Of a stretch of 64,000 nt of DNA, positions 1 through 12,631 are shown in pieces. The notes below the pieces were generated by a model. The model did no database searches, was not told where the DNA came from, and saw nothing but the letters and a program-made list of their open reading frames with translations. Location: contig JAOTOM010004793.1 of the NCBI GenBank assembly GCA_034440615.1, positions 110,001 to 174,000 on the forward strand, given 5' to 3'. The stretch is from Ashinkailepas kermadecensis (Eukaryota > Arthropoda > Thecostraca > Neolepadidae). How positions within the stretch are numbered: the stretch's first letter is position 1; each line of letters begins with the position of its first letter. Position numbers and translations under genes: made by a program.

Positions 1-71
1 ATTCATGAATCCATCAACTTAGCAGTTTTAATCGGCGATACTTAGGCTGTGGTCAGCCACAAATCCACTGA

Positions 72-950
72 TTTACACACTACTTTAGGGGTGGCACAGA
101 AACTGCCAATTATTGTGTATTAATGATCAAGGCTCTTTCAATAGTTGATACCAGACTACTTTAGGCACTGGCACAACACAACTACTTTACACAACACTTG
201 ACACTGGCACTGCCAAGAACATGTTGTGTATCAATGATCAGGGCTCGTTCAATAGTTGATATCAGACTACTTTAGGGGTGGCACTGACACTGCCAATTAT
301 TGTGTATTAATGATCAGGGCTCGTTCAATAGTTGATACCAGACTACTTTAGGCACTGGCACAACACAACTACTTTACACAACACTTGACACTGGCACTGC
401 CAAGAACATGTTGTGTATCAATGATCAGGGCTCGTTCAATAGTTGATATCAGACTACTTTATGGGTGGCACTGACACTGCCAATTATTGTGTATTAATGA
501 TCAGGGCTCGTTCAATAGTTGATACCAGACTACTTTAGGCACTGGCACAACACAACTACTTTACACAACACTTGACACTGGCACTGCCAAGAACATGTTG
601 TGTATCAATGATCAGGGCTCGTTCAATAGTTGATATCAGACTACTTTAGGGGTGGCACTGACACTGCCAATTATTGTGTATTAATGATCAGGGCTCGTTC
701 AATAGTTGATACCAGACTACTTTAGGCACTGGCACAACACAACTACTTTACACAACACTTGACACTGGCACTGCCAAGAACATGTTGTGTATCAATGATC
801 AGGGCTCGTTCAATAGTTGATATCAGACTACTTTAGGGGTGGCACTGACACTGCCAATTGTTGTGTATCAATGATCAGGGTTCGTTCGATAGTTGATATC
901 AGACTGCTTTAGGGGTGGCACTACACCGCCAATTGTTGTGTATCGATGAT
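72..950. repeat. 187-bp satellite, about 4.5 copies
   Basis: The motif GGCACTGGCACAACACAAC recurs at 164, 351, 538 and 725, a constant spacing of 187 bp. Each unit is a dimer of two related halves of about 90 bp; both halves carry a copy of ATGATCAGGGCTCGTTCAAT. Copies are nearly identical in the middle and diverge towards 950. There is no coding potential. It may be a small satellite block or part of a longer array that continues to the left of the window. Confidence 0.93.
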
Positions 951-960
951 CAAGGTTAAC

Positions 961-1670
961 TCAATGTTTGATGAGTGGCAAAATAAATAAACAGTAATCG
1001 TTCTCTTAGCACCGATATGCTTATGTCCTGCCTTTTGAAATGCAAAAGCTTTTAATTTTATTCACAAGTTGATTTCTTAACTGTCCCCAGTTGTACATAT
1101 ATGAAGGTGCCATTAGCCCTATTTATCCAATGAGTACTTCTTGCGCCTCGATTGAATGTGCGCCGTTTTATGATAATATGAAATGCACATCAGTGGCGAG
1201 AAATGGGACACGTTCATGATGTTTTTAATGATGATTGAACCTTCTATAGCAACTGTGCAAATAGTGTTCGGTCCAAATACAGTTGCAATGATGAGTGAAC
1301 GAGCGCGTTGTTAAAACCAAAACCAAGTACAAAAGAGTATGTCAGAATGCATTTACTCCTTTTTCTCTGAAAGTAGCATTTTATTATTTTACTCATTCTT
1401 TGTTCTCGTAAGACGTGGAAAAAAAAGTTGCTCTCCCGACCAGATTAAGTGCAAAACGTGACTCACTGTGTCACAGAAGGAAATGCTCCTCGCCTGCCGA
1501 ACAATACTAAATCAGGCAGGGCCGCAAGGCAACTCAAGGCAACTCAAACTTCGTTGGCTAAATTTAAAAAAGCCGTTGGGTTTGTAGTAAATATAGTATT
1601 ACTTAAACACTAGGTTTTTGTCACTTGTGATTAAACATAGCTTAGCCATGTCGCCATACCTCACCTTTCA
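961..1670. other. No gene seen
   Basis: AT-rich unique-looking sequence. I find no long open frame, RNA gene or repeat in it. Confidence 0.6.
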
Positions 1671-2435
1671 ATATGCCGGCCATGCCGTTGCACTTTATAT
1701 CCGATCTAACTCAAATGCAAGCAGTCCAGTGGGACGGGTCGCATGATTTGCATGTCAACCACCATCTGCCCGTTCTCCCAGGTACACCTGTGACAGCCCC
1801 CCCCCCCCCCCACCACCACCGTTACACCTGTGACATGCTGCCTTGGATTATTCATGCCGCTGGTTGCCACACAGTGCAGCATCCCAAGGACTAACGGGTA
1901 CGCCTGCACCCGACGCCGTGCACCACAACATAAAGACGGCGTCAGCAGGGATCGCAGGAACGCTGGTGAAAAGTGGAGGGGCCAGCGCTGTTTGTCACAC
2001 ATAGAACCACTGGCGTTGCCTGAAATTGGTTTTGGGAGCACAAAGCATGAAGGCAATGGGCAAACCCAAGTGGATTGGGGGCACATCCCATAGCGTCCCA
2101 TGGCAACTGTTAAAATTGTTGGAGGAAATGCCAACGTTGAGGGGGAACTTGCCCCCCCCCCCCGAAAAAAAGAGAAAAAAGTACATAAAACAACACACCT
2201 GCATAGGACTGATGGTTAAGGTCACAATAAGTGGGAGGACATGTGCCCCCTCCACTCGGAGTTCCCTTGCCTATCTGTCAGCATTTGTTTGTTTTGGTTG
2301 TTTTGGGTAGATGTCAGCGGCAGTGGTATACCGGGTGTGTACAGGGGCAGTGGCCGAGGTCGGTGTGTGGGGAGGGATGGAGCTATGAATTGCAGATGCT
2401 AAGGTTGTCATGTTTATATCAACTCCACCAGCAAG

Positions 2436-2950
2436 TCACATGGTCATGGCCAAGGTTGTTGTGGTAATGTCAGCTCTAGTAACAACATGTCACATGGTCA
2501 TGGCCAAGGTTGTTGTGGTAGTGTCAGCTCTAGCAACATGTCACATGGTCATGGCCAAGGTTGTTGTGGTAATGTCAGCTCTAGTAACAACATGTCACAT
2601 GGTCATGGCCAAGGTTGTTGTGGTATTGTCAGCTCTAGCAACATGTCACATGGTCATGGCCAAGGTTGTTGTGGTAGTGTCAGCTCTAGTAGCAACATGT
2701 CGCATGGCCATAGCCAAGGTTGTTATGGTAGCGTCAGCTCTAGTAGCAACATGTCACATGGTCATGGCCAAGGTCGTAGTGGTAGTATCAGCTTTAGTAA
2801 AAACATGTCACATGGTCATGGCCAAGGTTGTTGTGGTATTGTCAGCTCTAGCAACATGTCACATGGTCATGGCCAAGGTTGTTGTGGTAGTGTCAGCTCT
2901 AGTAGCAACATGTCACATGGTCATGGCCAAGGTTGTTGTGGTAGCTGCTC
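2436..2950 (+). repeat. 51/54-bp tandem array, codon-sized units
   Basis: Ten copies of a unit containing TCACATGGTCATGGCCAAGG start at 2436, 2490, 2541, 2595, 2646 and so on, spaced by 51 or 54 bp. Both lengths are multiples of three and differ by one inserted AGC- or AAC-like triplet, so frames stay open through the array. One + frame (2487-3017) would encode 17/18-residue repeats starting MSHGHGQGCCGSVSSS; another would encode Val/Met/Ala-rich repeats. No splice sites, signal peptide or flanking exon could be recognised. I treat it as a minisatellite; a Gly/Ser/Cys/His-rich repeat protein exon remains possible. Confidence 0.85.
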
Positions 2951-3017
2951 TGGTTGTCGTCCAGTGGTAGGTGCTATGAAGTCGGACCGGATGGCACATA
3001 AAGACATAAAGACATAA

Positions 3018-3916
3018 AAGATCAGTGCAACTATGAGCCACAAGGGCCCTTCTTGGTGAACTTTGTACACTGAACCAGTTGCCCACCAAATCTGTCAATC
3101 AACCAGGGGTAAAAAAAACCACAAAGTCACAAAGTCCACTTTGGAGAAGATATGGAGGAAGCCCACGAAAATGGAGAATTCAATGCGCGAGAGCATAGCT
3201 GATACGAGACAACTTCAAAGTAGAACTGGCAACGCCTCAGTCCTTATTTGTTCGTCATAAAGCTTTTTATAACGCATCAGTTCCATTCGGATTACATGTT
3301 AGCAAAAGTGGCAGCTCAACCAGTCCCATCACTACTCGCATGCACAAAGTGAGTTATCCACCGTGGAGAAGTGTTCTCCAAAAGGGAAACTCAGAAACTA
3401 AAGATAATCGATGTTAGAATGTTTTTTGCTGGTTGTTGAAAAAATAAATCATAAGTAAAACAATTGTTTTTTTGAACTTTTGCAAAAAAAAAGAAGACAT
3501 GAGCGATTTTTTCTTATAGGGCGACTCTTCTCCACTATTTAAGAATCGACCTTCGTACAATTTCATGAAATGAATGCAAGGCTCACAGTTATGCGAATTT
3601 CCGAAAAAAAACTCGAGATCTGGAGATCGAAAGGAAATCCACGGCGAATGGGTAGTCCTCGCAATGACCCGCTGACATATGGCATTGCGAAAATTCGGTG
3701 ATATTTTCCGAGTGCAAATTTTTAGCGGGCATCGTTTTTTTGTGTGGTAAATTGTTGAAATGGACAACTTTTGGTCCTGGAATTCGGTCGTGTGAACCGA
3801 TGCAAAAGAGTTTGGGTTGCTTATTGGCCTTTTGGGCAACATATTTGAAATGGAGAAATATCGGATACTGATGTTGTTACTTTGGAGAAGGTTCTGCATA
3901 TTTTTGACCCCTGCAA
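3018..3916. other. No gene seen; flank and possible 3' UTR of LINE
   Basis: No recognisable gene. The part next to 3917 may be the 3' untranslated region of the LINE on the - strand. A - strand frame at 3414-3920 codes for a Lys/Asn/Phe-rich sequence without any family motif and is not called. Confidence 0.45.
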
Positions 3917-5098
3917 TCAACCCTCCCTGGAATACAGAAAAACAAGCCCCCTATTCTTATAATGATTGTCTATGCCGTTTTTAAACATGTTCAGTGTGTT
4001 GCTACTGACAATTGTTCTTGGCAGCTGGTTCCAGTGTTCTACTACCCTGTTGGTGAAGAAAGACTGTCTTAACCTTGTCCTGCTGTGATTAACTTTAATT
4101 TTGAATTGATGACCTCTAATTGCATCATTTCTGTTAAATTCAAACATTTCCCTGAGATATCCCTGTTCCTGACCATGAACAAATTTAAAAACCTCGATGA
4201 GATCTCCTCTCAGCCTTCTATATCTATTTAAAAACATATTCAATTTCTTCAATCTTTCCTCATATGCCAGGTTGCTTATGCCATTAACCATTTTTGTTGC
4301 CCTCTTTTGTACTCTCTCTAAAAGCCAACAATCTTTCTCATAACTAGGGGACCAAGCTTGGACACAGTATTCCAAATGTGGCCTGACATATGCACAGTAA
4401 AGCTTCCTGATGACCTCCTCACTTTTGTATGACACATTCCTCTGTATCGCCCCAAGCATTCTTAGTGCCTTCTTCCTGGCTTCTTTGGTCTGTTCTGATG
4501 CCCCCAATTTTGTGTTCAAAATAACACCTAAGTCCTTCTCCTCCTCAGTCACAGATAGTACTTGGCCATCCATCAAGTATGGCGCCTTCATATGCTGCCT
4601 ACCTACATGCATGACTTTGCACTTATCAAAATTAAACTTCATTTGCCATTTTTCAGACCACTTCACAAGCTCGTCTAAGTCGTTCTGCAGCAAAACCTGC
4701 TCATTGTGCCCTGTTATTGCCCTAAAGATCTTCAAATCATCCGCAAATTTCAAAACCTTACTGCTTAGGCCACATTCAATGCTATTCACAAATATAATAA
4801 ACAACAGTGGCCCCAGTACCGACCCCTGAGGGACTCCACTAAGAACATTTTGCCATGATGACTTTGTACCATTAAGCATCACTCTCTGCTGTCTATCTGA
4901 AAGCCACAACTCAATCCATTTTAGGATGCTACCTGCAATGCCATGGACCTGAAGCTGCATCATTAACCGTTTATGGGGTACCTTGTCAAAGGCCTTACTA
5001 AAGTCAAGTTATGCTACATCAACCTGATTTCCCTGATTAAATTGTTCTGTAGCAAAATTTAAAAAGTCCAAGAGATTTGTGAGACACGATCTCCCTTA
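3917..5098 (-). mobile_element. 5'-truncated CR1-like LINE, reverse transcriptase half
   Basis: A - strand frame of 348 codons (4963 to 3917) matches the second half of a non-LTR reverse transcriptase. In order it has the motif GVPQGSVLGPLLF, the catalytic FADD, the segment DLGVIL and the C-terminal stretch around LRGDLIEVFKFVHG, which is typical of the CR1/L2 group. Translation continues in the same frame upstream to about 5098 with the RT motif LDFSKAFDKVPH, but a TAA at 5009-5011 interrupts it and a second TAA lies at 5096-5098. The endonuclease and ORF1 are absent, as expected for 5' truncation. The element is dead. CR1 assignment is from motif memory; Jockey is the alternative. Confidence 0.88.
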
Positions 5099-5568
5099 CA
5101 GCAGCTGACTCTGGCAACCGACCTGATGGTTCCGTAGTCAAACGAAGCTGACCTCGCCTGGTTTGTCCCAAGCGTAGGTGGAGAGAGTGGCATTGTTGAT
5201 GATGCAGACGTAGAACCAACTTTGACAGATCTGTGCCGTCAACTTACCCGTAATTTTACATTGATTGTTTCAGCATACAACATCACCGCTGTTTTTTGGC
5301 CAGCCTATGACTTTGACCCTGGTTCATCCTCATGTGTTCGAACTCTGGACGAGATACCTCTTCAGAATATCCACATCAATTATGCATAGAAATATTCATA
5401 CCACTTGCACATTCCGACACGTGTGTATCGTTAATTCGTCCGTGTACCTTTAAAAGTAAATATAAATACAGAGAATTTAGCACGTGACGGTGCACGCGCC
5501 GGTGACATGAGACAGTGCCAGGATGTCTGCAGCGTAACCGACAGAGCTGTCTGGTGAAACGGAAAACA

Positions 5569-6700
5569 AGCTGGGGCTGAGCGAGTTACACAGCTGGGGC
5601 TGAGCGAGTTACACAGCTGGGGCTGAGCGAGTCACACAGCTGGGGCTGAGCGAGTTACACAGCTGGGGCTGAGCGAGTCACACAGCTGGGGCTGAGCGAG
5701 TTACACAGCTGGGGCTGAGCGAGTCACACAGCTGGGGATGAGCGAGTCACACAGCTGGGGCTGAGCGAGTTACACAGCTGGGGCTGAGCGAGTTACACAG
5801 CTGGGGCTGAGCGAGTCACACAGCTGGGGCTGAGCGAGTCACACAGCTGGGGCTGAGCGAGTCACACAGCTGGGGCTGAGCGAGTCACACAGCTGGGGCT
5901 GAGCGAGTCACACCGCTGGGCTGAGCGAGTCACACAGCTGGGGCTGAGCGAGTTACACAGCTGGGGCTGAGCGAGTTATACAGCTGGGGCTAAGCGAGTT
6001 ACACAGCTAGGGCTGAGCGAGTTATACAGCTGGGGCTGAGCGAGTCACACAGCTGGGGCTGAGCGAGTCACACAGCTGGGGCTGAGCGAGTCACACAGCT
6101 GGAGCTGAGCGAGTCACACAGCTGGGGCTGAGCGAGTTACACAGCTGAGGCTGAGCGAGTCACCCAGCTGGGGCTGAGCGAGTCACACAGCTGGGGCTGA
6201 GCGAGTCACACAGCTGGGGATGAGCGAGTTACACAGCTGGGGCTGAGCGAGTTATACAGCTGGGGCTGAGCGAGTCACACAGCTGGGGCTGAGCGAGGTA
6301 CACAGCTGGGGCTGAGCGAGTTACACAGCTGGGGCTGAGCGAGTTACACAGCTGGGGCTGAGCGAGTTACACAGCTGGGGCTGAGCGAGTTACACAGCTG
6401 GGGCTGAGCGAGTCACACAGCTGGGGCTGAGCGAGTTACACAGCTGGGGCTGAGCGAGTTACACAGCTGGGGCTGAGCGAGTTACACAGCTGGGGCTGAG
6501 CGAGTTACACAGCTGGGGCTGAGCGAGTTACACAGCTGGGGCTGAGCGAGTTACACAGCTGGGGCTGAGCGAGTTACACAGCTGGGGCTGAGCGAGTCAC
6601 AGCTGTCACACAGCTGGGGCTGAGCGAGTTACACAGCTGGGGCTGAGCGAGTCACACAGCTGGGGCTGAGCGAGTTACACAGCTGGGGCTGAGCGAGTTA
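5569..6700. repeat. 23-bp minisatellite, about 49 copies
   Basis: The unit GCTGGGGCTGAGCGAGTTAC plus ACA repeats with a period of 23 bp for 1.13 kb. The main variants are a T/C change in GAGTTAC versus GAGTCAC and rare single-base changes. Short deletions occur near 5912 and 6600. Period 23 is not a multiple of three and no frame is meaningful. Confidence 0.97.
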
Positions 6701-6784
6701 CGGAACTCAGCCGACAGGCCGCTCCAGAACTTGCTGGCTCGCGAGAGGAATGAATGTCTGGCGAACTCAGTGCGGCAGCGCGAG

Positions 6785-7662
6785 ACCTGTACCTGCTCCC
6801 ACCCGTCCCCCTGGTGCTGTGACACGGCAGCGCGATACCTGTACCTGCCCCCATCCGTCCCCCTTGTGCTGTGACACGGCAGCGCGGGACCTGCAGCTGC
6901 CCCCCCATCCGTCCCCCTGGTGCTGTGACACGGCAGCGCGATACCTGTACCTGCCCCCATCCGTCCCCCTGGTGCTGTGACATGGCAGCGCGATACCTGT
7001 ACCTGCCCCCATCCGTCCCCCTGGTGCTGTGACATGGCAGCGCGATACCTGTACCTGCCCCCATCCGTCCCCCTGGTGCTGTGACACGGCAGCGCGATAC
7101 CTGTACCTGCCCCCATCCGTCCCCCTGGTGCTGTGACATGGTAGCGCGATACCTGTACCTGCCCCCATCCGTCCCCCTTGTGCTGTGACACGGCAGCGCG
7201 GGACCTGTACCTGCCCCCCATCCGTCCCCCTTGTGCTGTGACACGGCAGCGCGGGACCTGTACCTGCCCCCATCCGTCCCCCCTGGTGCTGTGACATGGC
7301 AGCGCGATACCTGTACCTGCCCCCATCCGTCCCCCTGGTGCTGTGACACGGCAGCGCGGGACCTGTACCTGCCCCCATCCGTCCCCCTGGTGCTGTGACA
7401 CGGCAGCGCGGGACCTGTACCTGCCCCCATCCGTCCCCCTGGTGCTGTGACACGGCAGCGCGGGACCTGTACCTGCCCCCATCCGTCCCCCTTGTGCTGT
7501 GACACGGCAGCGCGATACCTGTACCTGCCCCCATCCGTCCCCCTGGTGCTGTGACACGGCAGTGTGGGGCCTGTATCTGCCCCCATCCGTCCCCCTGGTG
7601 CTGTGACACGGCAGCGCGGGACCTGCAGCTGCCCCCCCCCCCATCCGTCCCCCTGGTGCTCG
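6785..7662. repeat. 52-bp minisatellite, about 17 copies
   Basis: The motif GTGCTGTGACACGGCAGCGC recurs every 52 bp; for example TGCTGTGAC lies at 6815 and 6867. Units differ mainly at CGCGATACC versus CGCGGGACC and by one-base changes in C runs. On the - strand all three frames stay open for 300 or more codons, because the unit has no stop in any phase and a 52-bp period rotates the frame. This gives a 52-residue pseudo-repeat and is not evidence for a protein. Confidence 0.96.
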
Positions 7663-8030
7663 TCTGTGGCACGCTGGCGTGGCCGCCAATGTGGTGACGG
7701 ATCAATCCTGCGGCGCCGGCTGAGTGCGGAAGCTTAAACATGGTGACGGCGTCAGTCTCCATTAGAATAACATCCAGCCTCAGCCACCTCGGCTCCGCTA
7801 GCGCGGGAAAACACGAGAGATGTCGTCAGTCTCCCTGTGTCTGCCTAGCCGGTAACAACCCGCGCGCAAACATTGATGCGCCGTTGCACATGTCTTCTTT
7901 TGAGTGGCATTGCAGTTTCCCCACACAGACGCACAGTGCCGAATGTGCCAGAGCTCAAGTGTCTCAACGAGCATCAGCCCAGTGCTGCGGGGAATCTTGT
8001 GCCGCATTCTGGCCGATCCAATCAGAACGC

Positions 8031-8225
8031 AGCTGCAGCGGCGACAGTTTGTCTGCTGTCGCGTGAGCTGTCCTGAGCAGCTGCAGCGGCGACAGTTTGT
8101 CTGCTGTCGCGTGAGCTGTCCTGAGCAGCTGCAGCGGCGACAGTTTGTCTGCTGTCGCGTGAGCTGCCCTGAGCAGCTGCAGCGGCGACAGTTTGTCTGC
8201 TGTCGCGTGAGCTGTCCTGACCAAT
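8031..8225. repeat. 48-bp tandem repeat, 4 copies
   Basis: Four nearly identical copies of a 48-bp unit, with CTGCAGCGGCGACAGTTTG at 8033 and 8081 and at two later positions. The third and fourth copies differ from the first two by one or two bases. Confidence 0.95.
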
Positions 8226-8649
8226 TACCGTCGCCATGGAGACCAGTCGGCTGAGTGTGTGCCGGCGTTGATTCGGCACCGGCGCGGTCTGGGGTCGCCG
8301 GCAGCCGCCGTTCATCACCGCGGAACGCTGTGTCGGCGGGCTAAGCTCCGGCACCCCTACGGCGATCGGCCGCTGCAGGATCGGCGCACCGCCGCCGGCC
8401 GTGGCCGGCACCGGAACTCCAGCGACAGCGGCGGCCGCGGCGGTCGGCATGCCCGGTCATCAGTCATTACAGACGGCCGGATATCCGCCTCCACACCCAG
8501 GATCTCAGGAGCTATGGCACCACAGAAAAATACCGTCGGATAGTCCGTGACGATTTCGGAAGAACGCAATACCAATGAATGAACTTGCGCAAAAACTGAA
8601 CACTTATTGCGTCATTGCGAACACTTATGATGCCACGGATGACGTCACT
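8226..8649. other. GC-rich sequence, no gene seen
   Basis: CpG-rich sequence with short open frames on both strands but no recognised domain, splice signal or repeat. A promoter-like CpG cluster cannot be excluded. Confidence 0.4.
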
Positions 8650-9000
8650 TTGGATGGAGGCGGAGGCGGAGAAAATATCAGAGGGAAGTACAGAGAGACG
8701 GCCATAGCCGCAGTATCGCTGGCGGAGGACAGAGGAACATACAGAGGGTCAAATAGACCACGGAGTGGGCGGAGAGAGAGACAGAGGAAGAACAGAGGAA
8801 CGGACAGAGGGCCGAATAATATTAGGAACGAGCGGAAGCGCAGACGAAGGAAAAGCTGAGAAGCGAACAGAGGGACAGGTGAGAGGACAGAGGGACATAC
8901 GAACATACGGAAGTAGGAACAGTAGGGAGGAGGACAGAGTAACAGAGGAACAGACGGAGGGATGGGCGACAGAGTGGACGGGTAGAAGACCAGAGTAGTG
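8650..9000. repeat. Degenerate purine-rich repeat (GACAGAGGAAC-like)
   Basis: A strongly purine-biased + strand made of diverged copies of GACAGAGGRAC. No fixed period could be assigned. The opposite strand reads as a Ser/Leu/Pro-rich pseudo-protein, which reflects composition only. Confidence 0.65.
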
Positions 9001-10204
9001 GATGGAGAGAGAAGTAAAGTCATGAAAAGAGAACATCGACGGATAGATAAAAGACATTCATATTGATAGACATTTATATACATTCATATAGGCATTCATC
9101 ACCCACCAATGTCGCCACGTCTACAGTGGTGGCATCCCAGCGCCAGCGCCCCTATTGTAACGGCTGGAGCTGGAACTGGAGCTGGTGCTGGATCTGGGCC
9201 GGCCCGAAGAGTCGTGTGTGAGCGTGCCTGTTGTGACGTGGCAGCAGATTCCCCGCTTTGACGGACCTTCAGCTGTCGTCAACAGCGCACGTGCCACCAC
9301 GGCTGAAGAATGGCTGCCGCATCTAGCGCGGCAGAGACTGTTCATTTTAGAAACAGCAGGGGAACTTCTACCAGAACAGATGTGGAGGACGGATAATATT
9401 TCTGAAGTAGGAAACCCCTACAGGAATATTGCAGCTCCAGACACTAGCGGATCTAGAGGGCCACGGAGGTCATGCCCCATCCCAACGGCCTGAAGGGGGG
9501 CCAAACTGTCCCCCCTAAGCGGAGCTGTAAAATAATCTCAAGGCATCAGCTTGATGCAACATACCAGGGCACACTTTATTAAATTTTCTCAAGGGGTGAT
9601 GACGGCGACAAAATATGCTCGAAAAGGGAAAATTGGTAGATATGCGAATTTGTTCTTAAAAGGGAATAAATTTGCGGATCAATAGGGGTCCACATAGAAA
9701 ACATGCTAAAATATATCTTGACACAAACTGCAACTTGAGTTCATCAAAATACAAGATGTACCTGAGTCTGGAGCGTTTTCCTATACATGCGCCTAATTAC
9801 ATATATCCAACCAGAACTCTCGCCAATCCCAAAATCTTGCCTTACCCCCAAGGTATGAGTCCGATGTAACATCAGAGGCTTTCTTGAAATTAATGTAGTG
9901 TTTTTTCTAGTTGTTGAAAATGGTGCGGAGGACAGTGCTATTTCGATTAGCAGTGCAGACAATGCTAATCGTGAGCAGCAGCTATAACAAAACAAGACGC
10001 TCAGCTGCTTGGAAACGTTTGCAAAGCTGTGCCAGTTGTGGCATTGGCATGTGCTAGAACACAGCTAATCAGCTTACACGCCAAAAAATCTCACCTGCGC
10101 ACAGAACATAGCCAACCGTGTGCATCAGGCAATTACTCGCAAAAATGTTGTACACATCCTTGGTCGTTGCCATGTTGCTCGGGCTCGCAAAAATTGTGCC
10201 GGGG

Positions 10205-11390
10205 CCCAGAACAATAACGCTTGTGGCCGAAAATCGAATCGAGACTAAAAAATATGAAGCCGTGAGATCGGGAAATTAAACAAGAGCCCCGAAAAAACAA
10301 TCCGGGCCCGGAAGATAGCTCTGGAGTTACAAATATGGCACCAGAGCCCCCAAAATCTAGTAGGACTCAGATAAAAAAACATGCGGGGTATAGGCGAAAT
10401 CGAGCCGGATCCACACAAATCGAACCGGGGTCCAAACATATCGCGCCGGGGAACAAGGAAACCATCCATGGGCTCGAAAAATCACGCCGGCATTCGGAAA
10501 AGCGACCAGGGCTCGGGCAAATTAGAGCAGGTCACAACAAATCGCGTCGGGACCTGAAAATTTGTGTTGGGGCCCCGAAGAAGTGCACCGGAGCTCCGAA
10601 AAAATGACAACAAAGCTCCGAAAACTCTCAAGTCTTCGAATAATCGCTTTCCAGCCCGTCCAAATCGCGTTGGAGTCCGTAAGATTGCCGTCGGAGACCC
10701 ATAAATTTGTGTCAGGGCTCAAATATATACAGCGGAACCCCAAAATTTACAACGGGGCCCGAACAATATAGTCAGGGGCCCGACAAAAATAAGCTTGAAC
10801 AGCGAAAATCAATCAGGTCTTGAAAAATCGCTCCGGAGCCCCACAAATCATTTAGGTCCACGACAAAAACTTTCCGGATACCCGAATAAAATTACACCGG
10901 GGCCCGAAGAATCGGGCTGGAGGCCCTAAAAACGCGTTGTGTTCAGAAAAATAATAATCGATGGTCCCGAAAGTTCTAGTCGGGGCCCTAATAATAAATA
11001 CAGCGGTGCCCTCAAAGCCCCTGGAAGCCCAAAAAGCGTACTGGGCCGTGCAAAACGCATCGATTCTAACAAAAGCAACAGGGCTTTAAAATATGCGCCG
11101 AGGTCCTACTTAAACACACTGGGAGCCGTCAAAAACACAAAGGAGTGCCTTAAAAGCCACTGGGACCTTCAAAATACACCGTGGCCTCAAAGACGACGTA
11201 AGAACCTAAAAAAACAGGCCAAGACCCGCAAAAGATGACATCATAAAATGCGTGTCGGGGAAGAAAAAAACATTGGCCTTCGAAAACGCGCTGGCGCCTC
11301 AAAAACACGTGAGTCCATAAAACGTGCATTGGCACTTTTTATGGATTGGCACGTGCATTGGCACGTCGGGTCTCGAAAACGCGCTGTGGC
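10205..11390 (+). repeat. A-tract/GGGGCC 20-21 bp degenerate array, copy A
   Basis: Diverged tandem units of about 20-21 bp resembling GGGGCCCGAAAAATCGCGCC. GC-rich cores lie near 10405, 10425, 10446, 10469, 10487, 10508, 10548, 10567, 10587 and onward, each followed by a run of A. Segments align to the arrays at 49341-50120 and 50590-51385; for example CAGCGGAACCCCAAAATTTA at 10730 matches a segment near 49750. Units within the array have diverged far more than in an ordinary minisatellite, so it is old or was copied as a block. Confidence 0.8.
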
Positions 11391-11607
11391 CTGGGCGTTC
11401 CGGTGCGTCTTGGTTCGGGAGCCAATGTGGGAGCATTACAGATCGTAGCATGGGAGCTGGGAGTAAATAAGTGTAGCACAAGAGCATCATATGGCAGCAA
11501 TTATCAAAGCGTAGGCGGCCTAGCACAGACCGCAGAAATGGCATGCTCAGGAAGTATGGCAAATGCAACGAATGCACAAGGCGGTTGGTTGTCCAGGTGC
11601 ACACACG

Positions 11608-12235
11608 CAGGGGTGTCGATTTGTATCCTTTTGCGGGGGCCATGGCCCCCCCAATGCTGATCTTGGCCCCCCAATGTTGATTTTGGCCCCCCAATAACCC
11701 ATGCTATTTTTATGCTGATAAAAAGCTAAAGGAAAAAAAGAAGAAAAACACTGTGTTAGGTACATAGAAAACTTAGTTGATGTTAACCAGCACATTTTGT
11801 ACTGAAAAAGAACAGATTTGGATTAGATAGTGAACTGAGTATCCAACTTTTGCTACACAATTCAAAATTATGTACAAAAAAACAAAATAGCTAGATTTCC
11901 CTCCACTGTGCAAGGAAAACTTGCGACATAAAATGTTAAGATTCGCTGATGATGTATTTTAAACCAGATTGTCTTTTTTTAATGTTAAGCCACAAAACAA
12001 CAATTGGATTGTCATACTGATGTTTGTACACACCACCAATGGCTAAACCACACACATATGAGCTTAAACAGGAAAAAATCCATTCTTAATTTCCAGTCAT
12101 TGTCAAACTTGCATTGTCCAGTGAACAGCAATTACAATCATCCTTGAGATTGTGGATATGCAAACTATAATTATCTTCAGCAGCCCACCTATCACACCAT
12201 CAGCTTGATATTTACCTAGGTACCTACCTAAATGC
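11608..12235 (+). mobile_element. Interspersed element starting CAGGGGYGTCGATTTGTATC, copy 1
   Basis: The same sequence occurs at 11608, 12849 and 13370. It starts CAGGGGTGTCGATTTGTATC, then has several blocks of GGCCCCCCAATGTTGAT, then ATGCTATTTTTATGCTGATA and GTTAACCAGCACATTTTGTA, and ends near a CCTAGGTACCTACC-like tail. Copy 1 holds about 200 bp (11890-12090) that copy 2 lacks. There is no coding frame. The CAGGGGCG start resembles hAT-type transposon ends, which makes a non-autonomous DNA transposon plausible; that is inference. Confidence 0.75.
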
Positions 12236-12631
12236 CCAATGACAATGCATGCATTCAATATTGATATGGGGAAAACGAGAGCCATGTGTGGGCAAATCTG
12301 CCAGCTTATGATACCATGACAGAGAAAAGTCAGCAAGAAGCTGCATTGCCACTGCAATATAATTGGTATTCCTAAAAGAATAAAAAAGAAAGCTATGGCT
12401 CACATGACTTTTAAGCAAACCTTAGACATCCACGACCAATGCTATACAAGAGAAATAGCCTTGACAAGCCCAACGTCTCGTACGCCCCAAAAACACCATT
12501 ATTAAACGCCGTAAAAATACCATTATTTTAAAAGGTACACCAAAGTCGCATTCAAACCTTGATGACGTCACAGGTTTTTATTCGTATATTGCAGAAATTG
12601 GTAGCATCAGGCAAGTTGCAATTTAACTGCA

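Noticed and set aside
3414..3920. 168-codon - strand frame next to the CR1-like LINE
   Set aside because: No recognisable domain; composition is that of AT-rich non-coding or UTR sequence.
6652..7762. Three overlapping - strand frames of 303-345 codons
   Set aside because: They come from 23- and 52-bp minisatellites without stops in any phase; the three frames give the same pseudo-repeat.
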